Source of the DNA: Desulfosporosinus lacus DSM 15449
GTDB taxonomy: Bacteria > Bacillota > Desulfitobacteriia > Desulfitobacteriales > Desulfitobacteriaceae
DNA: 46,886 nucleotides
Direction of reading: 5' to 3'
Assembly (NCBI RefSeq): GCF_900129935.1
Contig: NZ_FQXJ01000030.1
Coordinates: 1 to 46,886 of the forward strand
Positions within the stretch are counted from its first letter, which is position 1. Each line of letters begins with the position of its first letter. The notes beneath the pieces are model-generated. The model saw nothing but the letters and a program-made list of their open reading frames with translations, ran no database searches and was not told where the DNA came from. Of the stretch, positions 25,055 to 33,091 are shown piece by piece. Both the position numbers and the translations under genes were made by a program.

Positions 25055-25935
25055 TAAACGTTACCTCCTGTACCATTTACCCCTCCGCCGGGGAATTCCA
25101 ATCCTCCGGTTGCTGCAATCTTGGTATAGAGGATGGTTTCTCCGCTCACAATCCCACTTTTAACTTCCACTGTTATACCATCATTAATACCTGTGGTTAA
25201 TTCTTCTTTGACAACGGTATCATTCTCACCTTGCTTAAGGATATAGGGCTCGTTATACTCGTTAAATTGAATAGCCGTCATAGGCAATGTGACAACTCCA
25301 CTCACCTGATTACTGATAATCTTTACCTCTGCTGACATGCCATTACGAATACTCTCATTTTTTTCGAGGTCGATTGTCGCGGTGAAGAAGGTCACTCCAT
25401 TCATAATCTGTCCTTCTTTAGAGATTGAACTGATATTGCCTTTAATTTCTTGGTTGATTGCTCCAATTGTAACAGATGCTTCCTTACCTTTCTCTAAGGC
25501 TGCAATGTCGTATTCGTCGACCTTAACTTTGATTTCGAGATTATCATAATCGACAACGTCTAATAATTTAGTTCCCGCCATCACTTGGGCATCTTCTTCT
25601 ACGTTAATGTTAACAATTTCTCCACTGATTTTAGATTTTAGTTCTTCTCCGGCTGTGGTTTTAATTAAGACGGTTCCTTCTTTAACGACATCTCCCTCGT
25701 TGACTAAAATTTCAGAGGCTTGCATGACCTTTTCTGAAGTGACGGTTTGACGATCTTTGGTTTCAACATTTCCAGAAAAGGAATAGTAGGTTGTAATGTC
25801 TCCCGTTTTAGCAACGACGCTTTCATAGGGTGACGGTGTTGGTTTCATGAGAAAGGTCAAGGCTACCCCCGCAACAGCCGCCACGATAACCCCCGTAACA
25901 ATCCATTTAAGGTTTGATTTTCTTTTCTTAGTCAT
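25054..25935 (-). CDS. MacA-like periplasmic adaptor of an ABC exporter
   Basis: A 293-residue HlyD-type adaptor with an N-terminal membrane helix (about 9-29), a lipoyl-type segment (VNEGDVVKEGTVLIKT) and beta-barrel strands; the long coiled coil is very short, as in Gram-positive members. It works with a MacB-type ATPase/permease to export peptides or drugs. Its partner, the next gene in the operon, is the broken chimera, so the exporter is probably lost and this gene an orphan. GGAGG precedes the ATG. The C-terminus is glycine-rich (GGLEFPGGGVNGTGG). Confidence 0.85.
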   Translation of the reverse strand: MTKKRKSNLKWIVTGVIVAAVAGVALTFLMKPTPSPYESVVAKTGDITTYYSFSGNVETKDRQTVTSEKVMQASEILVNEGDVVKEGTVLIKTTAGEELKSKISGEIVNINVEEDAQVMAGTKLLDVVDYDNLEIKVKVDEYDIAALEKGKEASVTIGAINQEIKGNISSISKEGQIMNGVTFFTATIDLEKNESIRNGMSAEVKIISNQVSGVVTLPMTAIQFNEYNEPYILKQGENDTVVKEELTTGINDGITVEVKSGIVSGETILYTKIAATGGLEFPGGGVNGTGGNV

Positions 25936-26182
25936 TTATTTATACCCTCCAATATATTTTCTCGAACCCACGAACATCATCTTAACCTTGTTGTATGAAC
26001 TCAATATGAACTATAACTTAGAAAATTTATGAGAATTATCCATTTCAAATCAGTTCTTTTCTAGTTACCACCCATTTATGGACTAATTCGTCCTTAAGCC
26101 CATGAATATGAATAGGCTTGCTTTTTATTTTAGGATTTTAGAGATGATCCTTGGAGAGGTTCTAATACTGCGGATAAATGAG

Positions 26183-26197
26183 GACCAATGGTTGGTC
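26183..26197. promoter_or_regulatory. Small palindrome upstream of the alcohol dehydrogenase
   Basis: GACCAA-TGG-TTGGTC, a perfect 6-base inverted repeat with 3-base spacer, about 100 bases before the gene. Possible operator. Nothing else is recognised between 25936 and 26290. Confidence 0.3.
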
Positions 26198-26290
26198 AGC
26201 TACCAGAGCTTTAGGGTGGAATAATTGATTACCCATCGTCAAAGACTATTCAGAATGAATTTGTGTGAGAGGGTTATAAAGGAGAGCAAT

Positions 26291-27421
26291 ATGAAAGCTA
26301 TTACATTTCAAGGTGTTCAAAACGTGGAGGTACGGACTGTTGAAGACCCCAAAATTGTCAAAGAGGATGATATTATTGTTAAAGTAACCTCCACAACGAT
26401 ATGTGGGTCAGATTTGCATTTAATTCGTGGCAGAATTCCTAAAATGCCGAAGGGTTTTATTATTGGGCATGAGGCTATGGGGGTCGTTGAAGAGACCGGT
26501 AAGGAGGTTAATAAGGTCAAGAAAGGTGACCGGGTCATTGTGCCTTTCCCTGTGGCTTGTGGACACTGTTGGTATTGCAATCACGATTTGTGGAGTCAAT
26601 GCGATAATTCCAACGAGCACGGTGAAGTAGGAGGAATATTTGGCTATAGCGAACTCATGGGTGGATATGATGGCGGTCAAGCCGAATATCTGAGGGTACC
26701 TTATGCCAATGTTGGCCCTAGGACCATTCCCGAAGAGCTCACGGACGAACAGGTGCTCTTTTTAACAGATATTCTCCCAACCTCTTATTGGGGAGTTGAA
26801 AACGGGGGCGTGAAGAGTGGTGATACGGTTGTCATTTTAGGGTGTGGTCCTGTGGGTTTACTGGCTCAAAAATGGGCAGCTTACATGGGAGCCGGTAGAA
26901 TTATTGCAGTCGATAATCTTGACTATCGGCTTAATCATGCCAGGAAGTTTAATAAGGTGGAAACCCTGAATTTTAAGAATCATGATAATACCGGAGAATT
27001 TATCAAAGAGATCACTCATGGTGGAGCAGATGTTGTGATAGATTGTGTAGGCATGGATGGAGAAATGTCCACTGTTGAAAAGCTTGAGACTGCCTTGAAA
27101 ATCCAGGGCGGTTCCAAGTCTGCCATTGAAATTGCCTCTCAAGCTGTACGCAAAGGGGGAACAGTATCTGTTGTCGGGGTATATGGTGCCAGATATAACA
27201 ACTTCCCATTTGGAGATTTTTTTTCGAGAAACATAACTTTAAAGATGGGCCAATGTCCTGCGCATTCCTACATAGATCGGATTTTAGATTTAATCAAACT
27301 GCATAAATTTGATGCTACCGACATTATTACTCACAGAATGTCGCTGCATGATGGGAAAAAGGCTTATGAATTGTTTGACCAGAAGCTGGATGATTGTATT
27401 AAGGTAGTCTTAAAGCCGTAA
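26291..27421 (+). CDS. Zinc-dependent medium-chain alcohol dehydrogenase
   Basis: A 376-residue NAD(P)-linked dehydrogenase. The catalytic zinc ligands are Cys in TTICGSDLHL and His in GHEAMGVV; the structural zinc loop is CGHCWYCNHDLWSQC. The Rossmann motif is VVILGCGPVGLLAQ. Size and the GGxxAEYLRVPYAN pattern fit the formaldehyde/threonine dehydrogenase-like group. ATG 26291 is chosen because AAGGAGAG lies just before it; the upstream extension to 26225 has no family match. It is a single-gene unit. The substrate is not decided by the sequence. Confidence 0.9.
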   Translation: MKAITFQGVQNVEVRTVEDPKIVKEDDIIVKVTSTTICGSDLHLIRGRIPKMPKGFIIGHEAMGVVEETGKEVNKVKKGDRVIVPFPVACGHCWYCNHDLWSQCDNSNEHGEVGGIFGYSELMGGYDGGQAEYLRVPYANVGPRTIPEELTDEQVLFLTDILPTSYWGVENGGVKSGDTVVILGCGPVGLLAQKWAAYMGAGRIIAVDNLDYRLNHARKFNKVETLNFKNHDNTGEFIKEITHGGADVVIDCVGMDGEMSTVEKLETALKIQGGSKSAIEIASQAVRKGGTVSVVGVYGARYNNFPFGDFFSRNITLKMGQCPAHSYIDRILDLIKLHKFDATDIITHRMSLHDGKKAYELFDQKLDDCIKVVLKP

Positions 27422-27424
27422 TCT

Positions 27425-27452
27425 GCGAAGAGTGTGCACTAATACTCTTCGC
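27425..27452 (+). terminator. Hairpin after the dehydrogenase gene
   Basis: Stem GCGAAGAGT/ACTCTTCGC with a 10-base loop. There is no T-run behind it, so it is a weak terminator at best. Confidence 0.45.
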
Positions 27453-27509
27453 TTACGAAAATATCTCGGAAAAGTATTAGCGAGTCTGTAAACAAGAAAG
27501 GGGACGCCT

Positions 27510-28392
27510 GTGGAAAATCAAGAGTTACCTGGAGCTATCAACGATAAGCTTGGTTTAATTCCACATCAAGTGATGCCGGAGAATCTGGAAATCACCCATT
27601 AACAGTGTTATGACCCGGATAACTCCCAATGAACGTTTTATGCTCGCAACCATTTACCATATCCTACGATTCAGTTAGAGTCGTGGGCTTTGGTATGGGG
27701 AGGAGAAGTGGAAAAACCCTTGAATTTTACTTACGAGCAACTCAAACAAATGCCGATGATTGAACGATATGTAACCATTGAATGCTCAGGTAATAAACGG
27801 GCTTTGCTAACCTCACCCACACCAGGTGAGCAATGGCAGACCGGGGCAGTCGGTAATGCCAAATGGACAGGAGTTCCGTTAGCTTATCTGCTGGATCAGG
27901 TCAAAGTGAAGGCATCGGCAGTTGAGTTGGTTTTCACAGGGTTTGATTCAGGCCTTCGACCGGATATGGATCGTCCGGTTAATTTTGAGCGCAGCCTCCC
28001 TATGGACAAAGCTCTCCTTAACGAATGCATTTTGGCCTTAAAAATGAATGATGAACCGATTCCTCATAAACATGGCTTCCCCTTACGCTTGATCGTCCCC
28101 GGTTGGTACGGCATGGCTCATGTTAAATGGGTCTCTCAAATCACGGCGACCTCACTTCCCTTTAAAGGACCCTTCCAGGCCATCGACTATGTCTATCTCA
28201 CTAACGAAGGGGATTATAGTAATGCTGGAGTATCCGGTCAGTTTCACGGTACCTGGCGATTATACCTTGCTGGCCCGCGCTGAAGATAGTAACGGTCATA
28301 GCCAACCAATGGCAACACCATGGAATGCAAAGGGGTATGGGAACAATTTCGTCCATAGAATCACAATGACAGTGCCTCAAATTCTTCATTAA
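27510..28392 (+). pseudogene. Broken sulfite-oxidase-family molybdopterin enzyme
   Basis: The frame from GTG 27510 reads ENQELPGAINDKLGLIPHQV and meets a stop at ENLEITH. A +1 frame then gives TRITPNERF, after which the first frame returns with YARNHLPYPTIQLESWALVW. The core keeps the molybdenum-ligand cysteine in TIECSGNKR and the cofactor segment HGFPLRLIVPGWYGMAHVKW. The frame shifts again near 28250, where the end GDYTLLARAEDSNG ... WNAKGYGNNFVHRI follows in another frame. Most of the dimerisation domain between AGVSGQF and GDYTLL is missing. Three frame changes and an internal deletion make it a pseudogene. Confidence 0.85.
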
Positions 28393-28393
28393 A

Positions 28394-28452
28394 TATTCCT
28401 ACAAGGAGACCTCTCGGGCCGCTAAGGCTCGAGAGGTCTCCTTGTAGGAATA
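28394..28452. repeat. Long inverted repeat
   Basis: Perfect 23-base arms (28394-28416 and 28430-28452; the left arm begins TATTCCTACAAGGAGACC) around a 13-base loop GGCCGCTAAGGCT. It follows the sulfite-oxidase relic directly. Its sequence differs from families A and B. The region 28453-28741 holds no gene I can support. Confidence 0.8.
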
Positions 28453-28741
28453 ATATGCATTTTCTGACCTGTTTTTTTAGGGCTTTTATAGATGACATTT
28501 GATTACTTTTTAGGAGTGGTGAAAAAATAATGGATTCCTTATGAAAGAAATATTAACTTCCTACTGTTATCAGTAACAGGGTTGGCAAACTTAAACCGTA
28601 TTTGCATTCTGCTCTTGAATTGGATATTCGAAATTATGGAGAACATTATGAGCGTTTCTGATTGGGAAACCATTTTATGTGGTTTTTTTAATGGTATTAG
28701 ACATTAGTCCGACTGTAACAGAATGAGGAGAATTATGTAAA

Positions 28742-28800
28742 TTGCCTATCTACCAATTTTAGTAGTATAATAAAAGTAAAGAAAGTAAAGAAGTAAAGAA
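28742..28800 (+). promoter_or_regulatory. Promoter and AAAGTAAAG-type direct repeats before the AbrB gene
   Basis: TTGCCT (28742-28747) and TATAAT (28766-28771) are 18 bases apart. Behind them lie three imperfect direct repeats of AAAGTAAAGA (about 28774-28800). AbrB-type antitoxins often bind repeats at their own promoter, so autoregulation is plausible. Confidence 0.55.
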
Positions 28801-28818
28801 TAGAAAGGTGGTTCCTCT

Positions 28819-29082
28819 ATGGAAATATCAAGGATTAGTTCCAAAGGACAGGTTACGATTCCGAAGACCATTCGAGACCTGTTGAAATTAAACGAAGGTG
28901 ATAGGGTCGCATTCTTAGAGGACAACGGCAAGGTTGTAATTACGAAGGCTAGTCTAATTGCCTTGCGTGAATTACAAGATGCCCTGGGTACAGAGGCACA
29001 ACAGAAAGGTATTACCGAACAAGACCTTCTTAATGAACTGGAAGTAGTTCGAGAGGAAATGTGGAATGAGCAGAAAAAGTAA
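28819..29082 (+). CDS. AbrB/MazE-type antitoxin
   Basis: An 87-residue protein with the swapped-hairpin DNA-binding fold: ISSKGQVTIPKTIRDLLKLN, then EGDRVAFLEDNGKVVITKA. The acidic C-terminal helix (about 55-87) is where such antitoxins wrap the toxin. It overlaps the start of a PIN-domain toxin gene that is now truncated, so the pair was a VapBC-like module. GAAAGGTGG precedes the ATG. It may still repress its own promoter. Confidence 0.9.
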   Translation: MEISRISSKGQVTIPKTIRDLLKLNEGDRVAFLEDNGKVVITKASLIALRELQDALGTEAQQKGITEQDLLNELEVVREEMWNEQKK

Positions 29083-29230
29083 TGCCTTACGCGTATTCGT
29101 TGATTCGAATATCCTGATATCCGCTGTGTTATCAGAATCATCAATAGCAAATAAGCTTCTGACTTTGCTCTTATTATCCTATGCGCCTTGTCCGGGGTTT
29201 AATGATGACAAAATAAGGGCAAAACCGTAA
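29066..29230 (+). pseudogene. Truncated PIN-domain (VapC-like) toxin
   Basis: ATG 29066 lies within the last 17 bases of the antitoxin gene. The 54 residues begin SRKSNALRVFVDSNILISAV and continue LSESSIANKLLTLLL; VFVDSNILISA is the first PIN-domain strand with the first catalytic aspartate. The frame then enters a palindromic element and stops at 29228. PIN toxins are about 130-140 residues, so the other catalytic acids are lost and the toxin should be dead. Confidence 0.8.
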
Positions 29231-29268
29231 AGTGCCTAGGCGCTGACGGTTTTGTCCTAATTTTTGTC
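29207..29268. repeat. Long hairpin at the toxin truncation point
   Basis: Nested arms GACAAAAT/ATTTTTGTC, GGGCAAAACCGT/ACGGTTTTGTCC and AGTGCC/GGCGCT form one long near-perfect hairpin with a tiny loop. It begins about where the toxin similarity ends, and it could act as a terminator. Confidence 0.65.
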
Positions 29269-29380
29269 ACAAGTGAGGGATTGAATCCATAGGCTATGGG
29301 TAAGGTTGTTCGAATCCGTCTTGTCTTATGGGAGCTTTTCCTCTGGAAAAGCTGATAATAAGCAAAGGAGCTCGAAAATC

Positions 29381-29824
29381 ATGGTAATTGGAATAACCGA
29401 GATAACCGAGATAACCGAGCGGACGCCACAGATTATTAACAGTATTAAAGACTATACAGGCAGAATGCTACTTTACAGCTCCGTGGAGATCGGACGGCGT
29501 ATGACGGAGGCCAAATCCATGGTTGAGCATGGAGAATGGGGAAAGTGGCTGGAGAACTCGGTGAGTTACTCCCAAAGTACGGCCAATAAACTGATGCGCC
29601 TCCATGAAGAGTATGGGGCCAAGCTCAGCGCCGGACAGGACAGTTCAAATTCGGAATCGATTCCGAATTTGAGTTACACCCAGGCGATTATCCTCCTGGG
29701 AATTCCCGAGGAGGAACGGGAGTCCTTCAACGAGAATTTCCCACTGGATAACTCAACGATTTTCTTTACTATTGCCAGACCCGAGCCATTACCATCCTTT
29801 GAACGTGATTCGTCAGCCTTATAG
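29381..29824 (+). CDS. DUF3102 protein with a foreign C-terminus
   Basis: A 147-residue frame. The N-terminal 105 residues are DUF3102-like: YTGRMLLYSSVEIGRRMTEA, HGEWGKWLENSVSYSQSTAN, KLMRLHEEYG, a domain common in phage and plasmid-type proteins of Firmicutes. ATG 29381 follows AAAGGAG; the codons after it contain three direct ATAACCGAG repeats (ITEITEITE). From about LDNSTIFFTIARPEPL the frame is the antisense of a histidine-kinase relic, so the natural C-terminus is lost. The function of DUF3102 is not known to me. Confidence 0.7.
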   Translation: MVIGITEITEITERTPQIINSIKDYTGRMLLYSSVEIGRRMTEAKSMVEHGEWGKWLENSVSYSQSTANKLMRLHEEYGAKLSAGQDSSNSESIPNLSYTQAIILLGIPEEERESFNENFPLDNSTIFFTIARPEPLPSFERDSSAL

Positions 29825-30055
29825 AATCTATCAAAAATACGTAGCTTATCTTTATCTGAGATGCCTTTTCCATTATCCGCAATATCTACTCTAATGTTTC
29901 CGGCGCTTTTGTGAAGAGCAATTCTATGACTTGAGCCCCGGTTTTTTGATCTAAAGCACCGGTCGGTTCGTCGACCAGCAGAATCGTCGGTTCAGTAACC
30001 AGGCAACAGAATTTGCTCATACCTCCGACCGTGGAGTTGATATCATAGGTCGTCG
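29762..30055 (-). pseudogene. Second kinase/ABC mosaic: ABC ATPase Walker B piece joined to a histidine-kinase piece
   Basis: Reading the minus strand from about 30055, the first part is an ABC ATPase remnant: GGMSK (damaged signature), then LVTEPTILLVDEPTGALDQK with Walker B and the D-loop. At about 29912-29927 it passes into histidine-kinase sequence IRVDIADNGKGISDKDKLRI, FDRFYKADESRSKDGNGSGL, AIVKKIVEL. The kinase part differs at about a dozen of 145 bases from the piece at 24552-24694. The two parts are in different frames and have stops, so nothing functional is made. Confidence 0.8.
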
Positions 30056-30122
30056 TTTTAGTGCAGACCCCTGCGTGTTGCGCTCTATTGGAGAATGAAA
30101 AAATTATTAGAACGTATTATAG

Positions 30123-30163
30123 CAATAAAGAACGACCTCTAAGTTGGAGGCCGTTCTTTATTG
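30123..30163. terminator. Bidirectional-type terminator hairpin
   Basis: Stem CAATAAAGAACG...CCTC / GGAG...CGTTCTTTATTG with one mismatch and a loop of about 6 bases. It separates the eroded zone from the methyltransferase cluster. Confidence 0.65.
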
Positions 30164-30287
30164 TTGAAGTGAACCATAGATGGTTGAGAGTAGTTCGAAT
30201 ATTCGACATTACATACTATTAGTATGTTTAAAATAATGAACATTTAAGAATGGGTTCTAAAGGTAGAAAATCATGCTTTAATTACGT

Positions 30288-30399
30288 ATTAACTTTTAAA
30301 GAGTTGTGCTATAATTATTTAGTTATATAGAGAGATTAATGAAAGGCTATATGATTCTAATACTTTATACTACTTTTGGACAATGGTTAGGAGGGACCG
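30288..30399 (+). promoter_or_regulatory. Promoter and leader of the methyltransferase cluster
   Basis: TATAAT stands at about 30311-30316, with ATTAAC about 16 bases upstream as a weak -35 box. AGGAGGG precedes ATG 30400. No cobalamin riboswitch fold is recognised in the roughly 80-base leader. Confidence 0.45.
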
Positions 30400-31278
30400 A
30401 TGATCGCATTTACAGATTTTAAATGCCCCCAAGGGTCAGATGCCAGCGGTTTTACAGAGGAAGTGGTGAAAAAGGTTGGGTTGCCTTTTCCTGAAGCTTA
30501 TACATATGGAGAAGGGATAGCAAAGATTGCTTGCACAGTGCGGGAAGCAGAAGGAGGCGCCCTCAGTATGGTGCCTTTCTGTCATACTGTGGAAGCGGAG
30601 AACTATGGCGGCAATATCAAGCTGGGAACGGCGAAGATTGGACCGCGTTGCGAAGCACCGGTGTACAGAGATGAAGAAGATTTGTTGGGGTTAACCGATC
30701 TGGATTTTGAGAAAGGTCGATTAAAAGAAACCCTGGCAGCCGTTAAAATACTTAAAGCATCAAGGGAAACCGTTGGCATCCAGATCTGTGGTCCAATGAC
30801 CACCTTGAATAATTTAATGGATGTCGGTAAACTCTTTAAGATTTGGAGAAAAAAGCCGGAAGTGCTTGAAACAGTAGTAGAGAAGATGCGCCTCCAGCTG
30901 TTACGTTATATCGAAAAGTCCCTAGAAGCTGGAGTGGATTTCATTGCCTTTGAAGATCCGGTAGGAGGACTCAATATCCTCGGACCAAAATATTTTGAAC
31001 AGCAGGGTCATCATTTTTCAAAACCATTTATAGAAGAATCACTAAAATTAATTGGAGGACGGGTAGTAATGCATCTCTGTCCCAAGGCCTCTCTTCAGTT
31101 AGTAGCGCTGGGAATGGCTGAGTGGGAAAGCTACACATTGCCAAAGCCCATGTCCTATGCCCAAGCCTGTTTGGAACTTCGCGGTAAAGTTAAACTGGTA
31201 GGTAATGCTTGTATCCATAACCGTAATCTTGTCCTTAAAGATGGTCAGATCAAGACGTTAAAGCTTCTGACACCTTAA
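30400..31278 (+). CDS. Short UroD/MtaA-family methyltransferase
   Basis: A 292-residue member of the uroporphyrinogen-decarboxylase fold used by methylcobamide methyltransferases. The zinc-thiolate site H-x-C is His225/Cys227 in MHLCPKA, with the third ligand probably Cys271 in GNACIHNRN. GPMTTLNNLMD is the usual barrel strand. It lacks both the normal N-terminal TPKERLxxxLxGE helix and the last 40-50 residues, unlike its two paralogues downstream (353 and 342 residues). The ribosome site AGGAGGG fixes the start, so shortness seems natural. It is the first gene of the cluster. Confidence 0.85.
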   Translation: MIAFTDFKCPQGSDASGFTEEVVKKVGLPFPEAYTYGEGIAKIACTVREAEGGALSMVPFCHTVEAENYGGNIKLGTAKIGPRCEAPVYRDEEDLLGLTDLDFEKGRLKETLAAVKILKASRETVGIQICGPMTTLNNLMDVGKLFKIWRKKPEVLETVVEKMRLQLLRYIEKSLEAGVDFIAFEDPVGGLNILGPKYFEQQGHHFSKPFIEESLKLIGGRVVMHLCPKASLQLVALGMAEWESYTLPKPMSYAQACLELRGKVKLVGNACIHNRNLVLKDGQIKTLKLLTP

Positions 31279-31313
31279 TATCGAATAAATAGGAATAATA
31301 AGGAGGAATTGTT

Positions 31314-32375
31314 ATGCATGAACAAGACCAAATGACGCCCAATGAACGGCTTCAAGCTTTCATTAAAGGGGAAAAAATGGATCGCATTCTTGCAATGCCG
31401 ATCTTAGTTTCCATCTCACACAGAGTGGCGGGGATAACTCATCGAGAAAAACGTGCTTCGGCGGAACTGCAGGCCCAGTCGCAAATCGATTGTTATAAGC
31501 GTTATGGGAATGATCTCATGATTATCGAATATGGCCTTCACGGCGTAGGAACCGCACTGGGGTCAGAAATGAATGATCCTGAGGATAGTCTGCCTGCCAT
31601 TGTGCATCACGTTTTGCAAGACCTTAAAGATATCGACCAACTGGATTTTGACAAGACAAAAAAAGAAAATGATCCTTGGTTTGCGAAAACTTTAGAGGCT
31701 TGTGAAATCTGTCAAGAAAAGATGGGCCGGGAGATCCCGACAGGCGTTCTGATTACAGGTCCTTTTACAGCCGTATCAAGTATCTATCCCACTGAAAATC
31801 TTTTAAGGGCAACCCGTAAAGATCCGGCATCTATCCACCGGCTCCTTCGCCTGTGTACCGATGCCCTTAAAGATATTTATAAAGAATATATCCAGCGGGG
31901 AATCATCATTGTTATGTGTGATCCGATAGCATCGGGTACGCTCCTCAGAAAAAGCCAATATATAGAATTCGTAAAGCCCTATGCAACTGAACTTATGAAC
32001 CATATTCATGAATTGGGGGGGATGTGTTGCTATCATATATGTGGTAATACGACCAAGATTGTAATGGACATGGTGGATACAGGACCGGATATGCTCAGCA
32101 TTGATAACCTTGTGGACTTGGAATATGTGAAAGGACAAGTGGGAAAACGTTTACCCATACTGGGCAATGTACCCCCTGTAGATGTGCTTATGCTGGGCTC
32201 TAGATCGGATATTTTCGAATCCGTAAAAACCTGCATCCTCAAGGGTAAAGACAGCCCAAAAGGCTATATCGTCGCTTCCGGCTGTGATATTACGCAAAAT
32301 GTTCCTGTTGAAAATATTGACTATATGATGGAAGCGGTTCGCAAATATGGACGCTACCCCATTGATGAAAATTAA
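31314..32375 (+). CDS. UroD/MtaA-family corrinoid methyltransferase
   Basis: A 353-residue full-length UroD-fold protein. It starts with the standard MTPNERLQAFIKGEKMDRI and keeps the zinc site His241-x-Cys243 (CYHICGNTT) with Cys324 (ASGCDI) as third ligand, as in MtaA/MtbA. In characterised systems such proteins move a methyl group between a methylated substrate or acceptor thiol and the corrinoid protein. The gene follows the first one by 35 bases, with AAGGAGG before the ATG, and leads to the corrinoid protein gene 31 bases later. The true substrate is unknown. Confidence 0.9.
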   Translation: MHEQDQMTPNERLQAFIKGEKMDRILAMPILVSISHRVAGITHREKRASAELQAQSQIDCYKRYGNDLMIIEYGLHGVGTALGSEMNDPEDSLPAIVHHVLQDLKDIDQLDFDKTKKENDPWFAKTLEACEICQEKMGREIPTGVLITGPFTAVSSIYPTENLLRATRKDPASIHRLLRLCTDALKDIYKEYIQRGIIIVMCDPIASGTLLRKSQYIEFVKPYATELMNHIHELGGMCCYHICGNTTKIVMDMVDTGPDMLSIDNLVDLEYVKGQVGKRLPILGNVPPVDVLMLGSRSDIFESVKTCILKGKDSPKGYIVASGCDITQNVPVENIDYMMEAVRKYGRYPIDEN

Positions 32376-32406
32376 TAGAAATAATTTAGAAGGTAAGGTG
32401 AAGGAT

Positions 32407-33066
32407 ATGGCTAAGTCAAAAGAAGAGTTATTACAACAATTATCCGATTGTGTATTTGAAATGGAAGATGAAAATGCAGCAGATGCAGCCAAGGAATATA
32501 TTGATGCAGGCTACGAAGCACTTGACGGGGTCCTTAAAGGTCTTGTAGATGGGATGAACCGCGCTGGTCAAATGTATGAAGAAGAAGAGTATTTCGTTAC
32601 CGATCTTTTGGTGTGTTCAGATGCTATGTATAATGGTCTGGAAGTTTTAAGACCTCATCTGCCTCTGGACCAGGATGCTGACGCTGTCAACTATAAATGT
32701 GTTATCGGCGTGGTAGAAGGGGATACCCATGATATCGGCAAAAACCTTGTGCGAATTATGCTCGAGACGGCAGGGTTTGAAATGTATGACTTGGGCAGAG
32801 ATGTTTCCCTGATAAGTTTCGTCGAAAAAGCAAAGGAAGTGGATGCGCAGCTAATTTGTCTTTCCACTTTGATGACGACCACCATGCCAGGTATGAAAGA
32901 AGTCGTGGAGATGTTGGAAAAAGAAGGACTTAAAGACAAGGTAAAAGTTATGATCGGCGGTGGACCTATTTCCCAGGCTTATTGTGATCAAATCAACGCT
33001 GATGGTTATGCTGTCAATGCCATTGGGGCAGTTACCTTGGCGAAAGAATTAGTGGGAATGGCTTAG
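32407..33066 (+). CDS. Methyltransferase corrinoid protein (MtaC/MtbC-like)
   Basis: A 219-residue two-domain carrier of the methyl group. The N-terminal helical cap (about 1-90) reads LKGLVDGMNRAGQMYEEEEY. The Rossmann-type B12 domain carries D-x-H-x2-G as GDTHDIGKN, with His108 the lower axial cobalt ligand, and later LSTLMTTTMPGMKEVV and MIGGGPIS. ATG 32407 has AAGGTGAAGG directly ahead; an in-frame upstream ATG at 32347 lies inside the previous gene. It sits between two UroD-fold genes, its likely partners. Confidence 0.93.
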   Translation: MAKSKEELLQQLSDCVFEMEDENAADAAKEYIDAGYEALDGVLKGLVDGMNRAGQMYEEEEYFVTDLLVCSDAMYNGLEVLRPHLPLDQDADAVNYKCVIGVVEGDTHDIGKNLVRIMLETAGFEMYDLGRDVSLISFVEKAKEVDAQLICLSTLMTTTMPGMKEVVEMLEKEGLKDKVKVMIGGGPISQAYCDQINADGYAVNAIGAVTLAKELVGMA

Positions 33067-33091
33067 AACATAGGACAGAAAGGAAGTACCC

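Noticed and set aside
28120-28392. 90-residue frame considered as a separate gene
   Set aside because: Its C-terminal half is the end of the sulfite-oxidase relic in a shifted frame; its N-terminal half is an out-of-frame shadow.
20861-30100. The mosaic zone considered as a novel defence or toxin island
   Set aside because: The pieces are recognisable parts of housekeeping or common accessory genes in decay; only the AbrB/PIN pair is of toxin-antitoxin type and its toxin is truncated.
30315-30399. Cobalamin riboswitch before the corrinoid cluster
   Set aside because: The leader is too short and lacks the conserved B12-box core; no fold could be drawn.
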